NCBI GenBank assembly: GCA_946406115.1
Contig: OX291552.1
Coordinates: 10,860,836 to 10,924,835 of the forward strand
Length of the DNA: 64,000 nt
Direction: 5' to 3'
Origin: Apoda limacodes
Lineage: Eukaryota; Arthropoda; Insecta; Lepidoptera; Limacodidae
Of the stretch, positions 46,728-59,594 are shown in pieces (position 1 is the first letter of the stretch; each line of letters opens with the position of its first letter). The translations under genes and the position numbers were made by a program. Below the pieces are notes generated by a model that was not told where the DNA came from, searched no databases, and saw only the letters and a program-made list of their open reading frames with translations.

Positions 46728-47155
46728 CATTAATAACGTGAGGCGATTTTGGCGATTTTTAGACACCTATTTTTGCGAATTTTCGAAGGGGGCATCCTTG
46801 GCGAGACGTCGTGAGATTTGGTTTAGCGCTCCCTCTTTCCTAATCTCACGTAAAATTTTTCAAAATGCGTATTTTTAGTGGAAATATTCATTTATTTTAA
46901 ATACCACATTTTAGCTATTTTTTGGCGTTCCTATATCCGCAATTAATATTATTGTGTAGGATTTAGTCATATTTTAGTAAAAAAACATATTTTCCTTAAT
47001 TTAACCCCCATTTTTCTCGCAATTTTACACTGTTTCTTAAGGAGAAAAAAAATTACGTGATATTTCTTCCCCCCCGCCCTCTCTTCCCCACGTGAGATTA
47101 AGTGAGATTTGGCTCGATCTCCTACCCCTCCATAAACACCTCACGTAAACAATCT
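46728..47155. mobile_element. MITE with CCTCACGT tips
   Basis: Left GGGGGCGTCCATTAATAACG then TGAGGCG; right end CACCTCACGTAAAC gives imperfect inverted tips. It interrupts a decayed LINE 3' region (GTGGCAAACAAGC at 46,675; GTAGCTCATCTACAACCTAA at 47,161). About 430 bp, non-coding. Confidence 0.5.
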
Positions 47156-47399
47156 CAACAGGTAGCTCATCTACAACCTAAGCGTCCAAGAGGAAGCTGT
47201 TCGTAAACTGCACTAGTGTCTGATTGATTATTTAGGTTCTAAGGTATAAGGATAAACTTCCAGGGTATGGCGAGCGGTCGGCTCAAGCCTATTTCCGATT
47301 CTCTGACCAACAGTTTTAGTTGGCCCTACCTGATATTGTCTCTAACACTGCTATGTTGTTCGAAGGACCTTTTTGACTCATTATATTAATTACATCTAT

Positions 47400-49605
47400 A
47401 AAGAGTATTATTATTTTATTATAAAATATACTACAAACTGAAATAAGATGGAGTAATTACAAAGTGGCAGGAAATCGATGTAACTTGATGATACGTACAG
47501 CTAAACGTCTATACATACATAGTTATATATCTGATTCCACGCCCAATTCTTTATGGAAGTTTCTACGTTCTATTGGAGCTGGAAAACCAAATGTTAGCTT
47601 AGAAAATTCAACTCCTTGTTCGCTTGATGAGCTAAATAATCATTTTACGTCGGTTCCAAACATGGATACTGACACAAAAACCAAAACTATAGCAGAGATT
47701 TTAGCATTGATGTCTCCCACTGTTGAATCATTTAAATTCAATCCTGTTAATCAGGAAGATGTAGTCAAAATAATACATTCCATCAAATCTAAAGCTGTAG
47801 GATGCGATGAAATAACTCGTTTTATGATTGTTACAATACTAGAGTTTCTTGCGCCTATTATTACCCACATTATTAATTTTTCACTATTTACTGGTAAATT
47901 TCCTTCCATTTGGCAAAAAGCTTATGCAATTTCCCTGCCTAAAATCTCCAATCCTACCTCTCCTTGCCACTTTCGGCCAATTTCTATCTTGCCATTTTTA
48001 TTAAAAGTGTTGGAGGCGTGCGTGAATCGTCAGTTTTCCAGTTTTATCTACAACAACAACATTCTGAATCAATTTCAATCTGGTTTTCGCCCTGGCCATA
48101 GCACTATCTCAGCTCTTCTTAAGGTCACAGAAGATATTAGACTGGCAATGGAAGACACTAAGGTTACTGTATTAGTACTAGTTGACTTCACAAACGCGTT
48201 CAACACCGTTGATTATGATATACTTCTATCTATTCTAACTAACCTTAATATTTGTCCTAATGCTTTAAACTGGTTTTCATCCTATCTTCATGGCCGCCAA
48301 CAGTCTGTTCGCATAGATCAACATTCCTCTGAATGGCGCAATCTTTCTGCCGGAGTTCCTCAAGGAGCAATCCTTTCCCCGCTTTTGTTTTCTATTTTTA
48401 TCAATTTTATAACTAACCTTCTCAGCTGTACTTACCACCTTTATGCCGATGACTTGCAACTTTACACAAGCACTTATATCGGAAACATTACAGAAGCCAT
48501 TGATAAAGTTAATTTAAACCTTGGTTACTTTTCCGATTGGTCACGCAGATTTGGGGTGACTGTGAATCCGTCCAAATGCCAAGCTATTATCGTAGGTAGC
48601 TCAAGGTTACTAAGTAGGATTGACTTAAGTACTTTGTCACAGATAAACTATGAAAACACTATAGTACCCTTTACCTCTAGCGTAAAAGATCTGGGTCTAT
48701 ATATAGACAATACTTTTAGTTGGCATGATCAAATCGCAGAAGTAAGTCGAAAAGTGTTCAACGCTTTGCGATCGCTTTATCGATTCAAACATTTTCTACC
48801 AATAAAAACCAAAATCTTGCTAGTACAAACTCTAATTATTCCCATAATTGATTATGCTGATGTTTGTTATTTGGATCTGACCCAAAATCATCTCAATAAA
48901 CTTGATCGTCTCCTCAATTCTTGCATAAGATTTATTTTCAACTTAAGAAAATTTGACCACATTTCCCAATACCGTACTCAGCTTGGCTGGTTACCTATCC
49001 GGGAACGCAGATATACTAGAATTCTATGTTTTCTTTATAACATTTTAAATAATTCTCAATGTCCTCCCTATTTAAAGAAAATGTTTCAATATCTTCACTG
49101 TTCTCACGACAGAGAGCTTCGTTCTTCCTCTAACATGCTGCTACGTTTACCTTCACATCGTACTGGTTTTATTTCCAATTCTTTTACTATTTAGGCAGCA
49201 CTACTCTGGAACGCGCTTCCTAAAAATATAAAGAAAACGCCTTCCCGAAATAAGTTTAAGCATTCGCTATACAAATACTATTTAGGCTCACCTTTATAAA
49301 TACTTTTCAATGAATCATATGCAGTACCTATATAGCAATATCTATGTACATATTTAAATACGTATTTATGTATGTGTATGTATGTATATTTAAATATATA
49401 TTTATATATATATGTATCTGTGTATTTATTTAATTTATGTATTCAAATCCTATACTGTATGTTACGTTTATGTTAGTAGATAATAACCGTTCCTACTTAA
49501 ACAACTACCTTAAGCTTTCTGCATGACCCTAAGGTCGACTGGTAGATAATGCCTAAGGCATTAAGTCCACCTATTGTATTTTATTGCAATAAAGTGTTTA
49601 AATAA
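47400..49605 (+). mobile_element. LINE with long reverse transcriptase frame
   Basis: The frame 47,464-49,194 (576 codons) holds a whole reverse transcriptase: FRPISILPFLLKVLEACVNR, FQSGFRPGHSTISALLKV, VLVDFTNAFNTVDYDIL (catalytic Asp), SAGVPQGAILSPLLFSIFIN and YHLYADDLQLY (catalytic Asp pair), then the thumb and a C-terminal IIDYADVCYLDLTQNHLNKL. Jockey/CR1-like group. The endonuclease is absent (5' truncated) and a stop at 49,192 breaks the C terminus (homology seems to continue as AALLWNALPKNIKKTP). The 3' end is an AATAAATAAA-type microsatellite. The nearly intact frame suggests a young copy. Confidence 0.85.
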
Positions 49606-50940
49606 ATAAAAATAAATACAAATGGTCAGTAAGATATCATTAAATTAACAAATACTAATATCGATCAGGCAAACATCCGTAATCATTTTAGATACAGGGG
49701 CAAAAACGTAGATAGCACGCTATCAGAGCTGATACCAAAAGATATAATTCAGTTTACAGTAACTAAACAAGAGGATAGGTTGTCATTGCAAAAAAATACA
49801 CAGTACATCTGTGTTTTACATTGTGCCGTGCATTATTGGACGTGAATGCAGCTAAACGAAGATTTATATATGTTTAAAGCATGAAGAAGTCTCAGAACTT
49901 ATATGACGTGCAATTTATTGACAATGGGTTTCCGGAGAATAGGAAGTAAGTACGAATAAATTTTTGCTATGATTCATAAATATGACTTAGGTAATATTAT
50001 TCAAACTTGTGTAATTAATTTTGCGTACTGTGTGGTACTACTATCATGCCGCGCCACCACGGTCGTTTAGCTAATAGAGAGTCTGTGTACCTATTGTTGA
50101 ACCACAAACCAGACCAAAGTTCGAATTCGATTATTGGCTTAAAACTGGTAGTGGAGTCAAGAAAGGCGTAAAATCACTAAAACAACAGTCTCGATTTTGA
50201 TATTTTTTTAAATCTTTTGAGATATCAATTAAAATCAGAAATATTTTGATGGCGGCACATAAATATATTTGTCAGTATAATAAAAAAATCCAATACATAG
50301 AAGTGGGGGATGGATATATTTGTCCCAACCTATTGTAGATTTTAACGTAAATAGATTTTGTAAATATATTTTCTTAAGGAACCCAATTATTAAAGAAATA
50401 AAAGGTATTGTTTCACAATAAAAGAAAAATTGGCTAGTCTTTTGTTAATAAATTAAAAACATAAAAAAATCGCCAAAACGTTTCAAACTGCCCGTAATTA
50501 ATATGAAACCTGATATGCAAAGTTCATCCTTACGTAATCAAAGTCAAAGTCAAAATTTTACTCAAACTTTTATTCAAATTTATACAAACGCTTTTAAATC
50601 GTCAAAGTTATGAAACACTATTTTTTGAACGCTTACAATGGTTGTATCTGGCTTCATAGCCGAGGAAGGTCACTGGCGTCTATAATCTCCTTAAGAGCAG
50701 CGTGTTTCATACAAAGGAATTCCCCACTTATGTTGGGATTTTATTACCGATAAAACACTGTAATATTTTGAAGACATGATCTCAAGCCAAATATGTCTAT
50801 AGTCTGTAGTTTTACAAAATCCATAACAATTGTTTTATTTACTTTTGATCTTAACACTAACTGAAACACCAGCTGACCCGGCGAACGTTGTTTCTTTTTT
50901 TAAACAACTGCCGCACCAACCTTTTGTGAAAGGGTTGTAC
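49606..50940. other. Gene-free stretch
   Basis: AT-rich. Contains ATCAAAGTCAAAGTCAAA near 50,538 (a LINE-tail-like motif) and CAGCTGACCCGGCGAACGTT near 50,870 (Helitron/Helentron-end-like). No exon recognised. Confidence 0.4.
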
Positions 50941-50948
50941 TAATTTCA

Positions 50949-51251
50949 AAACCTTCCCCGGCGTGTGCATAACAACTTGCCAAAATTTCATTACAATCGG
51001 TTTACCCTTATTGCGCGAGTCCGACTCGCACTTGAACCTTTTTTTTTCATAGAAACCTTCCCCAGCGTGTGCATAACAACTTACCAAAATTTCATTAAAA
51101 TCGGTTTATCATAATGGCGCGAGTCCGACTCGCACTTGACCCTTTTTTTCTTTCTCAGAAACCTTCCCCGGTGTATGCGTAACAACTTGCCAAAATTTTA
51201 TTACAATCGGTTTACACTTATTGCGCGAGTCTAACTCGCACTTGACCCTTT
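50949..51251. repeat. Tandem repeat, three units of about 105 bp
   Basis: Units start AAACCTTCCCCGGCGTGTGC at about 50,949, 51,053 and 51,160. Each includes GCATAACAACTTGCCAAAAT and a final GCGAGTCCGACTCGCACTTG (15-bp palindrome at 51,015 and 51,119; decayed in the third). Adjacent to a CAGCTGACCCGGCGAA motif. Confidence 0.8.
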
Positions 51252-51572
51252 CGGAAAATCACTTACTTATCGGATGCCTACTTTATACAAAGAACACACC
51301 GTTCAAGTTTCAGGTCTCTACGATCAGCGGTTTAGGCTGTGCGTTGATCCGTCAGTCAGGTCATTCAGGAGAAAGCATTTTATATGCATAGATTTGTTTG
51401 AAAAACTAGAATATAGTATAACTTAAACTATACAATTAAATAGAAAACTGACACACTGCAGACCTAAATATTTATTCCTAGAACTAGAACAAAATTTTAT
51501 GGTGTTTGATTATAAAATAATTAGTGGGAAATTCGTTTGTATGAAGGACGTTGCGAGCCGGGCATGAGTACG

Positions 51573-51627
51573 CTTTCAACGCCAAGTGGCCATGGGCATT
51601 ACACGCACGTTGAGTTGAATTACTTCC
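51573..51627 (+). repeat. 55-bp inverted repeat, left arm
   Basis: CTTTCAACGCCAAGTGGCCA through TGAGTTGAATTACTTCC. The exact inverse lies at 54,637-54,691, about 3 kb away. Confidence 0.8.
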
Positions 51628-54600
51628 TCCTTGAATCTTACACTTATAATGAATAATTAAGGCGTTCCCCTACCAAACTAACAACCATGTACCAAATAAA
51701 AAAATAAAACCAGAGTAGTGCGAGTCTGGCTCGCGCACCAAGGGCTCCATACAAACTTATTATAATTAGGTAGCTCTTTCATCATAAAATCAAGTCTTAC
51801 AGATTTATGACTAGTTTTTAGTTTTTTCCTATATTTTTTATGTAACATGTTGCTTCTTGCCAAATTTTATAATTATATATTCTAAGTCAACGGGAAGTAC
51901 CTAACCTATAGGTTTTGATTTATTTGTATCACATAGCTGTAGAGCTGCCGGTATACAGAATAATGATAAACTTGAAACTGAACAAGCTAGCTGTATAAGG
52001 ACTGTGTAGGGGGTACTTGAACGGGCTGTACTAGGGCTTAGAAAGCTATTAGATAGCTTTTAAATTCTACTATTCAGCTCCTTTTATTCCTTAAAACAGC
52101 AATGCCTACGATTAGCTCTTTTCATTCTCTAAAACAGCCAAGACATGTATTATAGCTTGACAACGTTATGCTTAATACAAAACAAAATATTTGTTGGAAA
52201 ATAATTGTTCATGCAGATTGTGTGTGCATGTTTATCAACGGCGACAACATATTTTACTAAATGTCCTCATCTTCACTTAATCTTAAGGGATATAATTATT
52301 CATATGATTTATATTTCTGTTGATCAATTGTATTGCTATATGCTACTTTGCTGTGAATGTATATAGGATATATTATCAAATGTTTCACGCGCCTTCAAAA
52401 TAATACTGTTTTTAACCGACTTCAAAAAAGCAGGAGTTTCTCAATTCGTCGGAGCCTTTTTATTATGTATGTTACCCGATTTCTCGAAGACGCCTGGACC
52501 GATTTGAGAAATTCTTTTTTTATTTAAAAGGTTATACTTTCCAGGTGGTCCCATATTATTATAGTGAATTTGGAACTAAAACTTTTGGAGAAAAAAAAAT
52601 TATTAATGTTAAGTTGGAAAAGGCTTTTCCCTTTTATGTTGATGATTGTATATAACTTTGTTACGAGTATGGATGTTTTTAGTGTACAAGAAAAAAAAAG
52701 CAATTCATCACTGAAAAGAAAAAATATATAAACTTTTTAAGAAAACCAGCTTCAAAAAGATGCACTAAACTGTAATTCAGATCAGATTTTTGAAAATTAG
52801 TAATTATTTTTACCTTTTTTGTGCATCTTTTCGAAGACGGTTGTTTTTTTTTGTTAAAAAGTTTTTAAATATATTTTACAGGATAAATATTGTGTACGAA
52901 TTATTTATGGATATTGACACAAAATTATTTCATTTAAACTCATAAATTATCAATAACAAATAATTTAGATTGTTTTATTACATTAATACTAACAAATATA
53001 TTGAAAATCAATGAGACATAATTTGGTTTCTGAAATACCTTTGACAATTTATTTTCTGTATAATGGCGATATTTAACTGTATTTAACAGCTGAAAGAATT
53101 ACTATAGTAGTACAATGGAATTAAATTATTTTGATGGCTGTTTAAGGGTGTTTGTTTAGGGATAAGGAAATCTTGATTCCTTTGACTTTTCTTTTCTGTC
53201 ACACGGCGATAATAAACTCTATTTGAGAGCTGAAAGCATTACGCTAGCTGTACATTGGAATAAAATAGTTTAAATGGCTGTCTAAGGTTAAAAAGCAAGA
53301 GTAACAAAGAGTATTTTAGAGATGAGAAAATCTTGATAAAATATCATTTCTTACAAATAACTATAACTTTAAATATAACTTAATTTTGTGACCCTACTAG
53401 CTTGCCAACAAATGAATGATGTTTAATAGTGCTTATACTTTCGTTCGTTCCCCTGACACATTGCGAGGTTATGAAAAAATATCACGATATCTTAACACCA
53501 CTCCCCTATATTTACCCTCTAATAACTTTAGAGGCTGTACAATAGCTGATATTTTCACTTTATGCTTAGAAATTAGAGTACAGTTTAACTACACCAATTT
53601 ACAACTCAACGAGTCATTTAATGCTTTTATACATCGTACAGCAGTTTAAGACATTCTATAGTATGTATTAATCAGCTACTATCAAGCTTATTTAATAGCA
53701 TTAGAATAGAATTTGTCAACACCGAATAAAATCCAATGGTAATATTTTGATTCTTTAATACAGCTTGCGGCATTATAAGGGTGGTCTTTTTCGCGTTCAT
53801 CAGCTGTTTATATGCTTTAGTCTTCTAAAACAGCTAGTAGCTTTATATGTTGCCAGAGTCTGGACATCAGTGATTTCAAATTTTTCACTAATGCATTATG
53901 TTTAATTTTTGTCCATTATGCTGTCATTAGTCAGCCGTGCCATCTAACAGTATACGAAATCCGGGAAATACAGTAATCAGACGTGTTTTGTTCTCTATTC
54001 CAGCTATATTACAGTATTTGACTGTAATATAGCTTGGTTTTAGATATAATTCACACTAATGTGCTACTTGGGATACCATACTTTGGGCATATTTTTTTTA
54101 TTGCATTAACGTAGAAGCTTGATTTATGTACTGCTTTAGGTGACCGTAGCCTTTTTAAGTTCGGATATTTTTTCAACAAAAAAATAAAAAAATAGGGGCC
54201 TAAAGCTCCCCCTTTGGTAGAACATTGAACTACGAGTGTTTTTCGCCTTGCCGTCGGATGCCAATAGATAATTTTTACCTTTTTTTAACAAAGAGTATTT
54301 TTTTTTATATATGTCTACCGAATTTTCCGTCAATCATGAAGCGATTCTTTTTTTGGAAATAAGTATTTCTCAAAGTTTTTCTCAGAAACGCGTAAAGGTA
54401 TCAAATTGAAACTAATATAAAATACTAAGGTCGACAGTCCCTTGAAGCTGTACAAAAATTTAGCTTCTAAGTCAACGCAATAAAAAAATACGGCTGAAAT
54501 ACAGCCATTTTTGTTGTACTTCTTTGTGTCCTAAAACCATGAAATTCGGCAAGGAGCAAGATGTTACATCACAAAAAAAGAAAGAAGCCAAAAACTGATA

Positions 54601-54636
54601 ATTAAGGCATCAACTTGTGAGTCATTATCTCCTGGT
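51628..54636. other. Unclassified 3-kb segment between inverted arms
   Basis: Contains a diverged tandem pair (about 53,055-53,185 and 53,205-53,340, both with GGCGATA, AGCTGAAAG and GGCTGT..AAGG) and many scattered AACAGC/GCTGTT motifs. Also a short relative of the 5.7 kb fold-back MITE (52,745-52,860), and the AGACGCCTGGACC repeat (52,487) that gives the empty site for 10.67 kb. The 77-codon frame at 53,416-53,649 has no recognisable domain. Confidence 0.45.
54360..54600. repeat. Dispersed repeat, relative of 61,565-61,810
   Basis: Shares GGTATCAAATTGAAACTAAT-type start, ACGGCTGAAATACAGCCATT and GGCAAGGAGCAAGATGTTAC with the copy near 61.7 kb. Non-coding. Confidence 0.65.
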
Positions 54637-54691
54637 GGAAGTAATTCAACTCAACGTGCGTGTAATGCCCATGGCCACTTGGCGTTGAAAG
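54637..54691 (-). repeat. 55-bp inverted repeat, right arm
   Basis: Inverse of 51,573-51,627, identical by eye over 55 bp. Confidence 0.8.
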
Positions 54692-54927
54692 TGTCCATAG
54701 GTAATCACTAAGAGAGTACGATATAATACCTACATAACTTAGCCTTTACTAACCTAGATAATTTTAAATATTACTATTCTAAAACAAACATCCAATTAAT
54801 AGCTATTATTTATTATAATAAGAAATAATTAAGTAAATGTTTTAAATTAATAATTAAATATTTGCACGCCAAACTGTGGCGGAATGTTTATGTACAGTAT
54901 TCTTAATTGTTAAAACCTACTTTAGTA

Positions 54928-55564
54928 TCTATACTAATAATCTAAAGTTGAAGAGTTTGTTTGTTTGTTCTGAAAAAAGTCTGCGACAGCATATTATGTC
55001 TATCTTTTAAGGTTGACTCACTATAACCTTTTTTATGCTAACCAAATTTGTTCTAAAATAATGCATTATTTGCGAAGGTGTGTTTATAAACATGATATTA
55101 ATCCTTATCCAAATAAATACGTTCATCACAAGTATTTAATTTCAAATACAATTGCCCTTTACATCATTCGATTTTAATGAATATCTTGGGAGATATTGAA
55201 GTTTTAAAATAACATCGCAGCAAAATAATGATCAAGTACTGCGCGCGCATTTATGATGTGCAAGGCCGGCGGGCAGTCATGAGGGGGAAGGGTGGTACGT
55301 ATTATTTAAAAATATTTTCACCTTCTACGTAAACAAAGTCGCGGGTTAAAGTTAGCGCTAGCCCAAATTTTTAGTCCTTAATTATTTATTATTTTTGAGA
55401 AAGAGAAAGAGAAAAGTAGATAGAGAGAGAGAGAGAGAGCGACAGAGAGAGAAACGACAATTGTGACTAGGTTTTTTTTTTATCCTTAACTCAACTAGAG
55501 TTGCCGTAAGAATCCTACGCCGAAAACCAAATTTAGAGCAGGCGAAGCCGCTGGCAAAAGCTAG
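54928..55564 (+). mobile_element. Complete non-autonomous Helitron, 637 bp
   Basis: 5' end TCTATACTAATAATCTAAAG then TTGAAGAGTTTGTTTG; 3' end GCTGGCAAAAGCTAG, with the GCAGGCGAAGCCGC hairpin shortly before. Flanked by A (54,927) and T (55,565), the AT target of Helitrons, with no duplication. A (GA)n stretch lies at 55,418-55,452. No protein encoded. Confidence 0.85.
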
Positions 55565-55596
55565 TTAATAATATTCCGTGCAAACAATTATTTTTA

Positions 55597-55920
55597 ACTT
55601 CTTGAGGGAAGTTATAATAGGTCCGACAATCAAAATCGCTAAATTTGCGTTTTCTTTACGTTGTGAGACATGGAGAATCGTTTGCCATTATTTTAAGAGT
55701 GATGTGTGTGTGAGTTGGTTAGCGTTTTTTGCTCCTCGAAATCTCAGAACCCATTTGTCTTGTGACCATATTAATCGATACGCCACGTTATGACTTAGAT
55801 CTGAAAAGATCCATCGGTCCAGAAGCGGTTTCTTTTTTATCGCTAAAAACTGAGCTTTTTAAAGAAAATAATGAAGAAAATATTGTCAAGAGAAGTTGCT
55901 CATGCCGTATTTGCTACTGA
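55597..55920. repeat. Dispersed repeat, inverse relative of 11,390-11,600
   Basis: CTTGAGGGAAGTTATAATAG and CGCTAAATTTGCGTTTTCTT match inverted sequence near 11,540-11,600. No coding sequence. Confidence 0.6.
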
Positions 55921-56259
55921 ACTAATTTTTACCCTTATAAATCCGTCACGTCTGTCCATCCGTATTTAACAGCCCTATAATTCCACTTTCGTTGAGTAGA
56001 TCTAATAAAATTTTACAGAGATGAGCCGTTTGTAAACCGTCATACAAATATATTATGGAACTTGAGAAACAAAATGTAGGGGTAGCTCTTCATGCATTGA
56101 AACGAGGGATTAAGAATTGTTTTTCATGTCTTTGAAAAGGGCTTTGAAAATGCAATTAAGTTTTTCATTTTTTTTTTAAATGTTTGGCGAGTTATTCGCT
56201 TCCAAAGTTACAACTTTCCTTTGGCCTCCCTGTAACTTTTAAACCGCGTGAAGATCCTA

Positions 56260-56847
56260 AAAATTCACGATAATTGCACGCCTCATAAGCGGAGCGGTGA
56301 GGTAGTGCTCTACTCTCGACATGTCAAAAAACCCAGTCTTTGGAAACTTAAATGACGTTTTTTTTTTTAATATAACACTTACAGGATAATATGAGTGCAC
56401 TAATATGAAGTTAAATAATCTGTCTAGCACATATGGTATTTTATAAACAATTTATTTGTTTAATATAATAAATAATAACATTAAAACTAATCATTCTTGG
56501 ACGTCCGTGAGTCTGTGTTTATATCCATGTATGTGGCAGAGAAATTGGTCGAAAAATTCATCTTACCGGAATACTTTTGTTTTTAATATATAAAGTATTA
56601 CACTGTGCTGATTCCTAGTTAATATTAGCGTTCTAAGTACTGTCGTTTAATTATAATTTATAAAAAACTAATATACCACTGTATACTGTATATCTATATA
56701 TATATTTTGTATTTTTATTTCATAGTATATTTTTTCCTCACCTTATTTGTTATTTTATTTTAAAAAACTTGAGTTTTTGTTTTAGATTTTTTTTTTTTAA
56801 ATGTGAATGACCGCTATGGGGCGTGCACTTTTGGATTTTCCAAATTT
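56260..56847. mobile_element. 545-bp dispersed element, copy 2 with both tips
   Basis: Left tip GCACGCCTCATAAGCGG (56,276) and right tip CCGCTATGGGGCGTGC (56,811) are imperfect inverses, so this is a MITE with short terminal repeats. The internal part from 56,305 matches 40,084-40,628. Confidence 0.72.
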
Positions 56848-56998
56848 TTATAAATACTACCAACGAAATATAAAGAAAATTGTTTTCGACGAAATCGGTT
56901 CATAAGTTTTAGATATCCGCAATAATTTCTTAGTAAATAGTTCGTATAATTCTTATTATACAGTACAGTACAGTACGACACGCACTTGGCTAGTTTTT

Positions 56999-57690
56999 AG
57001 GGTTCCGTAGACAACAAGGAAACCTTATAGTTTCGCCATGTCCGTCCGTCCGTCCGTCTGTCGGCTGCTTAGTTCAAAAACTAATAATACGAGAAAGCTG
57101 CAATTTGGCAGGGATATACACATTGATCTAGCCGACAAAGTGGTCGAATAAAATCTTTGAAAAAATTTTTTTTAGGGTACCTCCCCTACACGTGAAGTGG
57201 GGACGTAATTTATTTTTCTCGTCTACCCCATCGTTGGATAGCAATTCCAAAAACATTGGTGGTATGCAAGGATCATTTTTTGATTTAGGGCTCCGTTTGC
57301 GAAAGTATAGTATTTGGAAATGTAAAAAAAATTACGGTGGTAGTGCATCTAATCAATTTAAAAGGAAAACTATCACGGGTAAGTACACTTTAGAGGCTAA
57401 CTAGTAATAGTCGACCAAGTTATAAAATGTACTTACATAGTAAAATTTTTGTACAAATTCCATTAAAAGTTACTTAAATGAAGTAGGTACATCTGTAAAA
57501 CAGGTATGAACGCTTGAAATATTCACAGAATATTTAGTTATATGTTCACGTTAAAAATAAATGGAATTAAAATAAAACAAACATTTAAGGGGGGCTCTTA
57601 TACCACAAACGTGATTTATTTGCCGTTTTTATAGACAATGGTACGGAACCCTTCGTGCGCGAGTCCGACTCGCACTTAGCCGATATTTTT
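56999..57690 (+). repeat. GGGTTCCGTA-family element, composite copy
   Basis: Left GGGTTCCGTAGACAACAAGG with CCGTCCGTCCGTC; right end GCGAGTCCGACTCGC (57,659-57,673) then ACTTAGCCGAT. The middle differs from the 10.7 kb copy, so it appears to be two family members joined. Confidence 0.6.
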
Positions 57691-57699
57691 TACTTTTAG

Positions 57700-59590
57700 T
57701 GGCGTTTTAAAGGTGGCGTAATTTTTTTATACACAAGGAGTTACTAAGTATTCACTGATTTCAACTCCTAAATTCAAAATCAGATTCAACTTTAAAATAT
57801 TTGCGTCCGCAAAGTTTACAAGAAAAATTTCGATTTTGAACATGTTTTGAACGCCAACATTTTCATTTTTATGTCATGTAGGTAGCTGAGTTTACTTAAA
57901 GCGGCTGACTGATATGATAATTATAGTTATATCAAGCAGGTAGTTTCAAAGTAAATTGATGGACGGACGGACACCGGAGTCATTCCGTAACTGGTCCAAA
58001 TTTTTATCACGTTTTTATTCAATTACTCGAATGTTACGGTCCACAGCAGAGAAACAAGCACGTGGTCAAAAATAAAAACTACAGTTGCTTTGTTCGTCGC
58101 GTGTCGGTAAATTAAATGTGCAGTTTTATACGTTTTGGGATAAAAAAATCATTATTTACGTTAATTTTGTCACCTTTCAGCCGTTCGTTTAGCGTTGGTA
58201 TCAAAAATATCAAAATTTTAGTATCATTCGTAACATACTTGTTAGTAACGTGTTAAAGCCTTTTTCAAAGCAAACGGTGCTAACAAAATTATTGGTTGCA
58301 AAACGAACAGTTGACGTACACACACTACCATAAACAATTAATATGTAAGTATAGAGAGTTACAGATTAACACCAAAACCCCACCTTCAGAAATGGGTTTA
58401 AAGCAGACATTCGAAAACTAGTAGTCGGTCTGGTGGGATGTCTAAAGTTTAACTTGACCTACTTGCTTGTGGTCGAAAATTAAAACTAGTCACTATATTG
58501 AAATAGTGTGAACTTACCCTGCGTTAACACTGCGGTTTACCGAAACGTTTTTCGTATGCGGTTTTATACATAATATGCATGTATTTACACTATATATTTA
58601 AACCGAATGCGGTAAAAACAACCGTTTCGTTTATTTTTTCAGCCGTGTCTTGTCACTGAAAACCATGAGCCGAGTACGGTAAAAGCAAACTGAACGCACA
58701 CAAAACCATGTACAACCATTCTACCAGATAAGAAAACGTAGGTATGAATGTAAATACTGAATACGTTTTTACTGTATACCTTTGGTAAAATCGTATAATA
58801 TTGCCCTATAACCCTATAAGCGTGAACTTACCCTTACTACGACACTTGCCCCAAGGTCAGAAGGTCAGAAAAGTTTGTTTTACTGTACTTATTACCCGAA
58901 TGTCGGAAGAAAGGAGGGTAATGTTTTTTGAGCGTAGGTATGTATTTACGCTTTGGCACGCCATACAGCCTGAACGGCTTCAAATATGTCATTTAATTCG
59001 TCGTTATTGTGTAAGTTTCACTAGGGGCATGATTTTTTAGCTTTTGCGGTTGCATCTGCTTTCATGCTGTCTCTTACTGTTTAGTTGAAAAATCTATTTG
59101 CTATCCTGCTGTCAGTGTGCCACGATTGCCAAATTTGCTAAATTTGCGAGAAATACAAGCTAAAAAACAGGCCCTAGGTATATTAAAATTTCTAAAAAAT
59201 AAAATGGCAGCTTTTATGCAGGTTAAAAAAAATATTTTTCAAGGCTGAGGGTCTTGAGTATTAAAATAAAGCGCTTTAAAAGGCGAGTACCAAAATATAC
59301 GACACTAACAGTAAAATAGACAAGCGCGAGTAAAAAAATAACAGTAAAAAGATGTTAAACTTAACACTTTAAAATTAAAATTAAAGTTAGACTTGCGCTG
59401 GACTGACGCCTCTTCAACGCAGTGGCGTATTTCAAGATTTGGCGCCCTGGTCCTAAGAGGTTTGCTGGCCTATTAAAGAAAAATGGAAAAAAGTCACACG
59501 TCATCTATTAAATATTTTTATTTTCTGCAATGTAGAAATTGGTTGACAAATTCGGCAAATTAAATGACACTCATAGGTAACGGGTCGTAA
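57700..59590. other. Gene-free stretch with MITE remnants
   Basis: 58,135-58,400 is a diverged member of the GGGCGCGTT MITE family (TACGTTTTGGGATAAAAAAA; CAGCCGTTCGTTTAGCGTTG). A GTGAACTTACCCT direct pair lies at 58,509 and 58,823. No exon recognised. Confidence 0.45.
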
Positions 59591-59594
59591 GTAA

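Noticed and set aside
50949..51251. CRISPR-like array
   Set aside because: The units are contiguous and about 105 bp with no unique spacers, in an intron-containing genome; it is a plain tandem repeat.
53416..53649. 77-codon open frame as a gene
   Set aside because: No recognised domain, no splice signals or neighbours to support it; the length is ordinary for AT-rich non-coding DNA.
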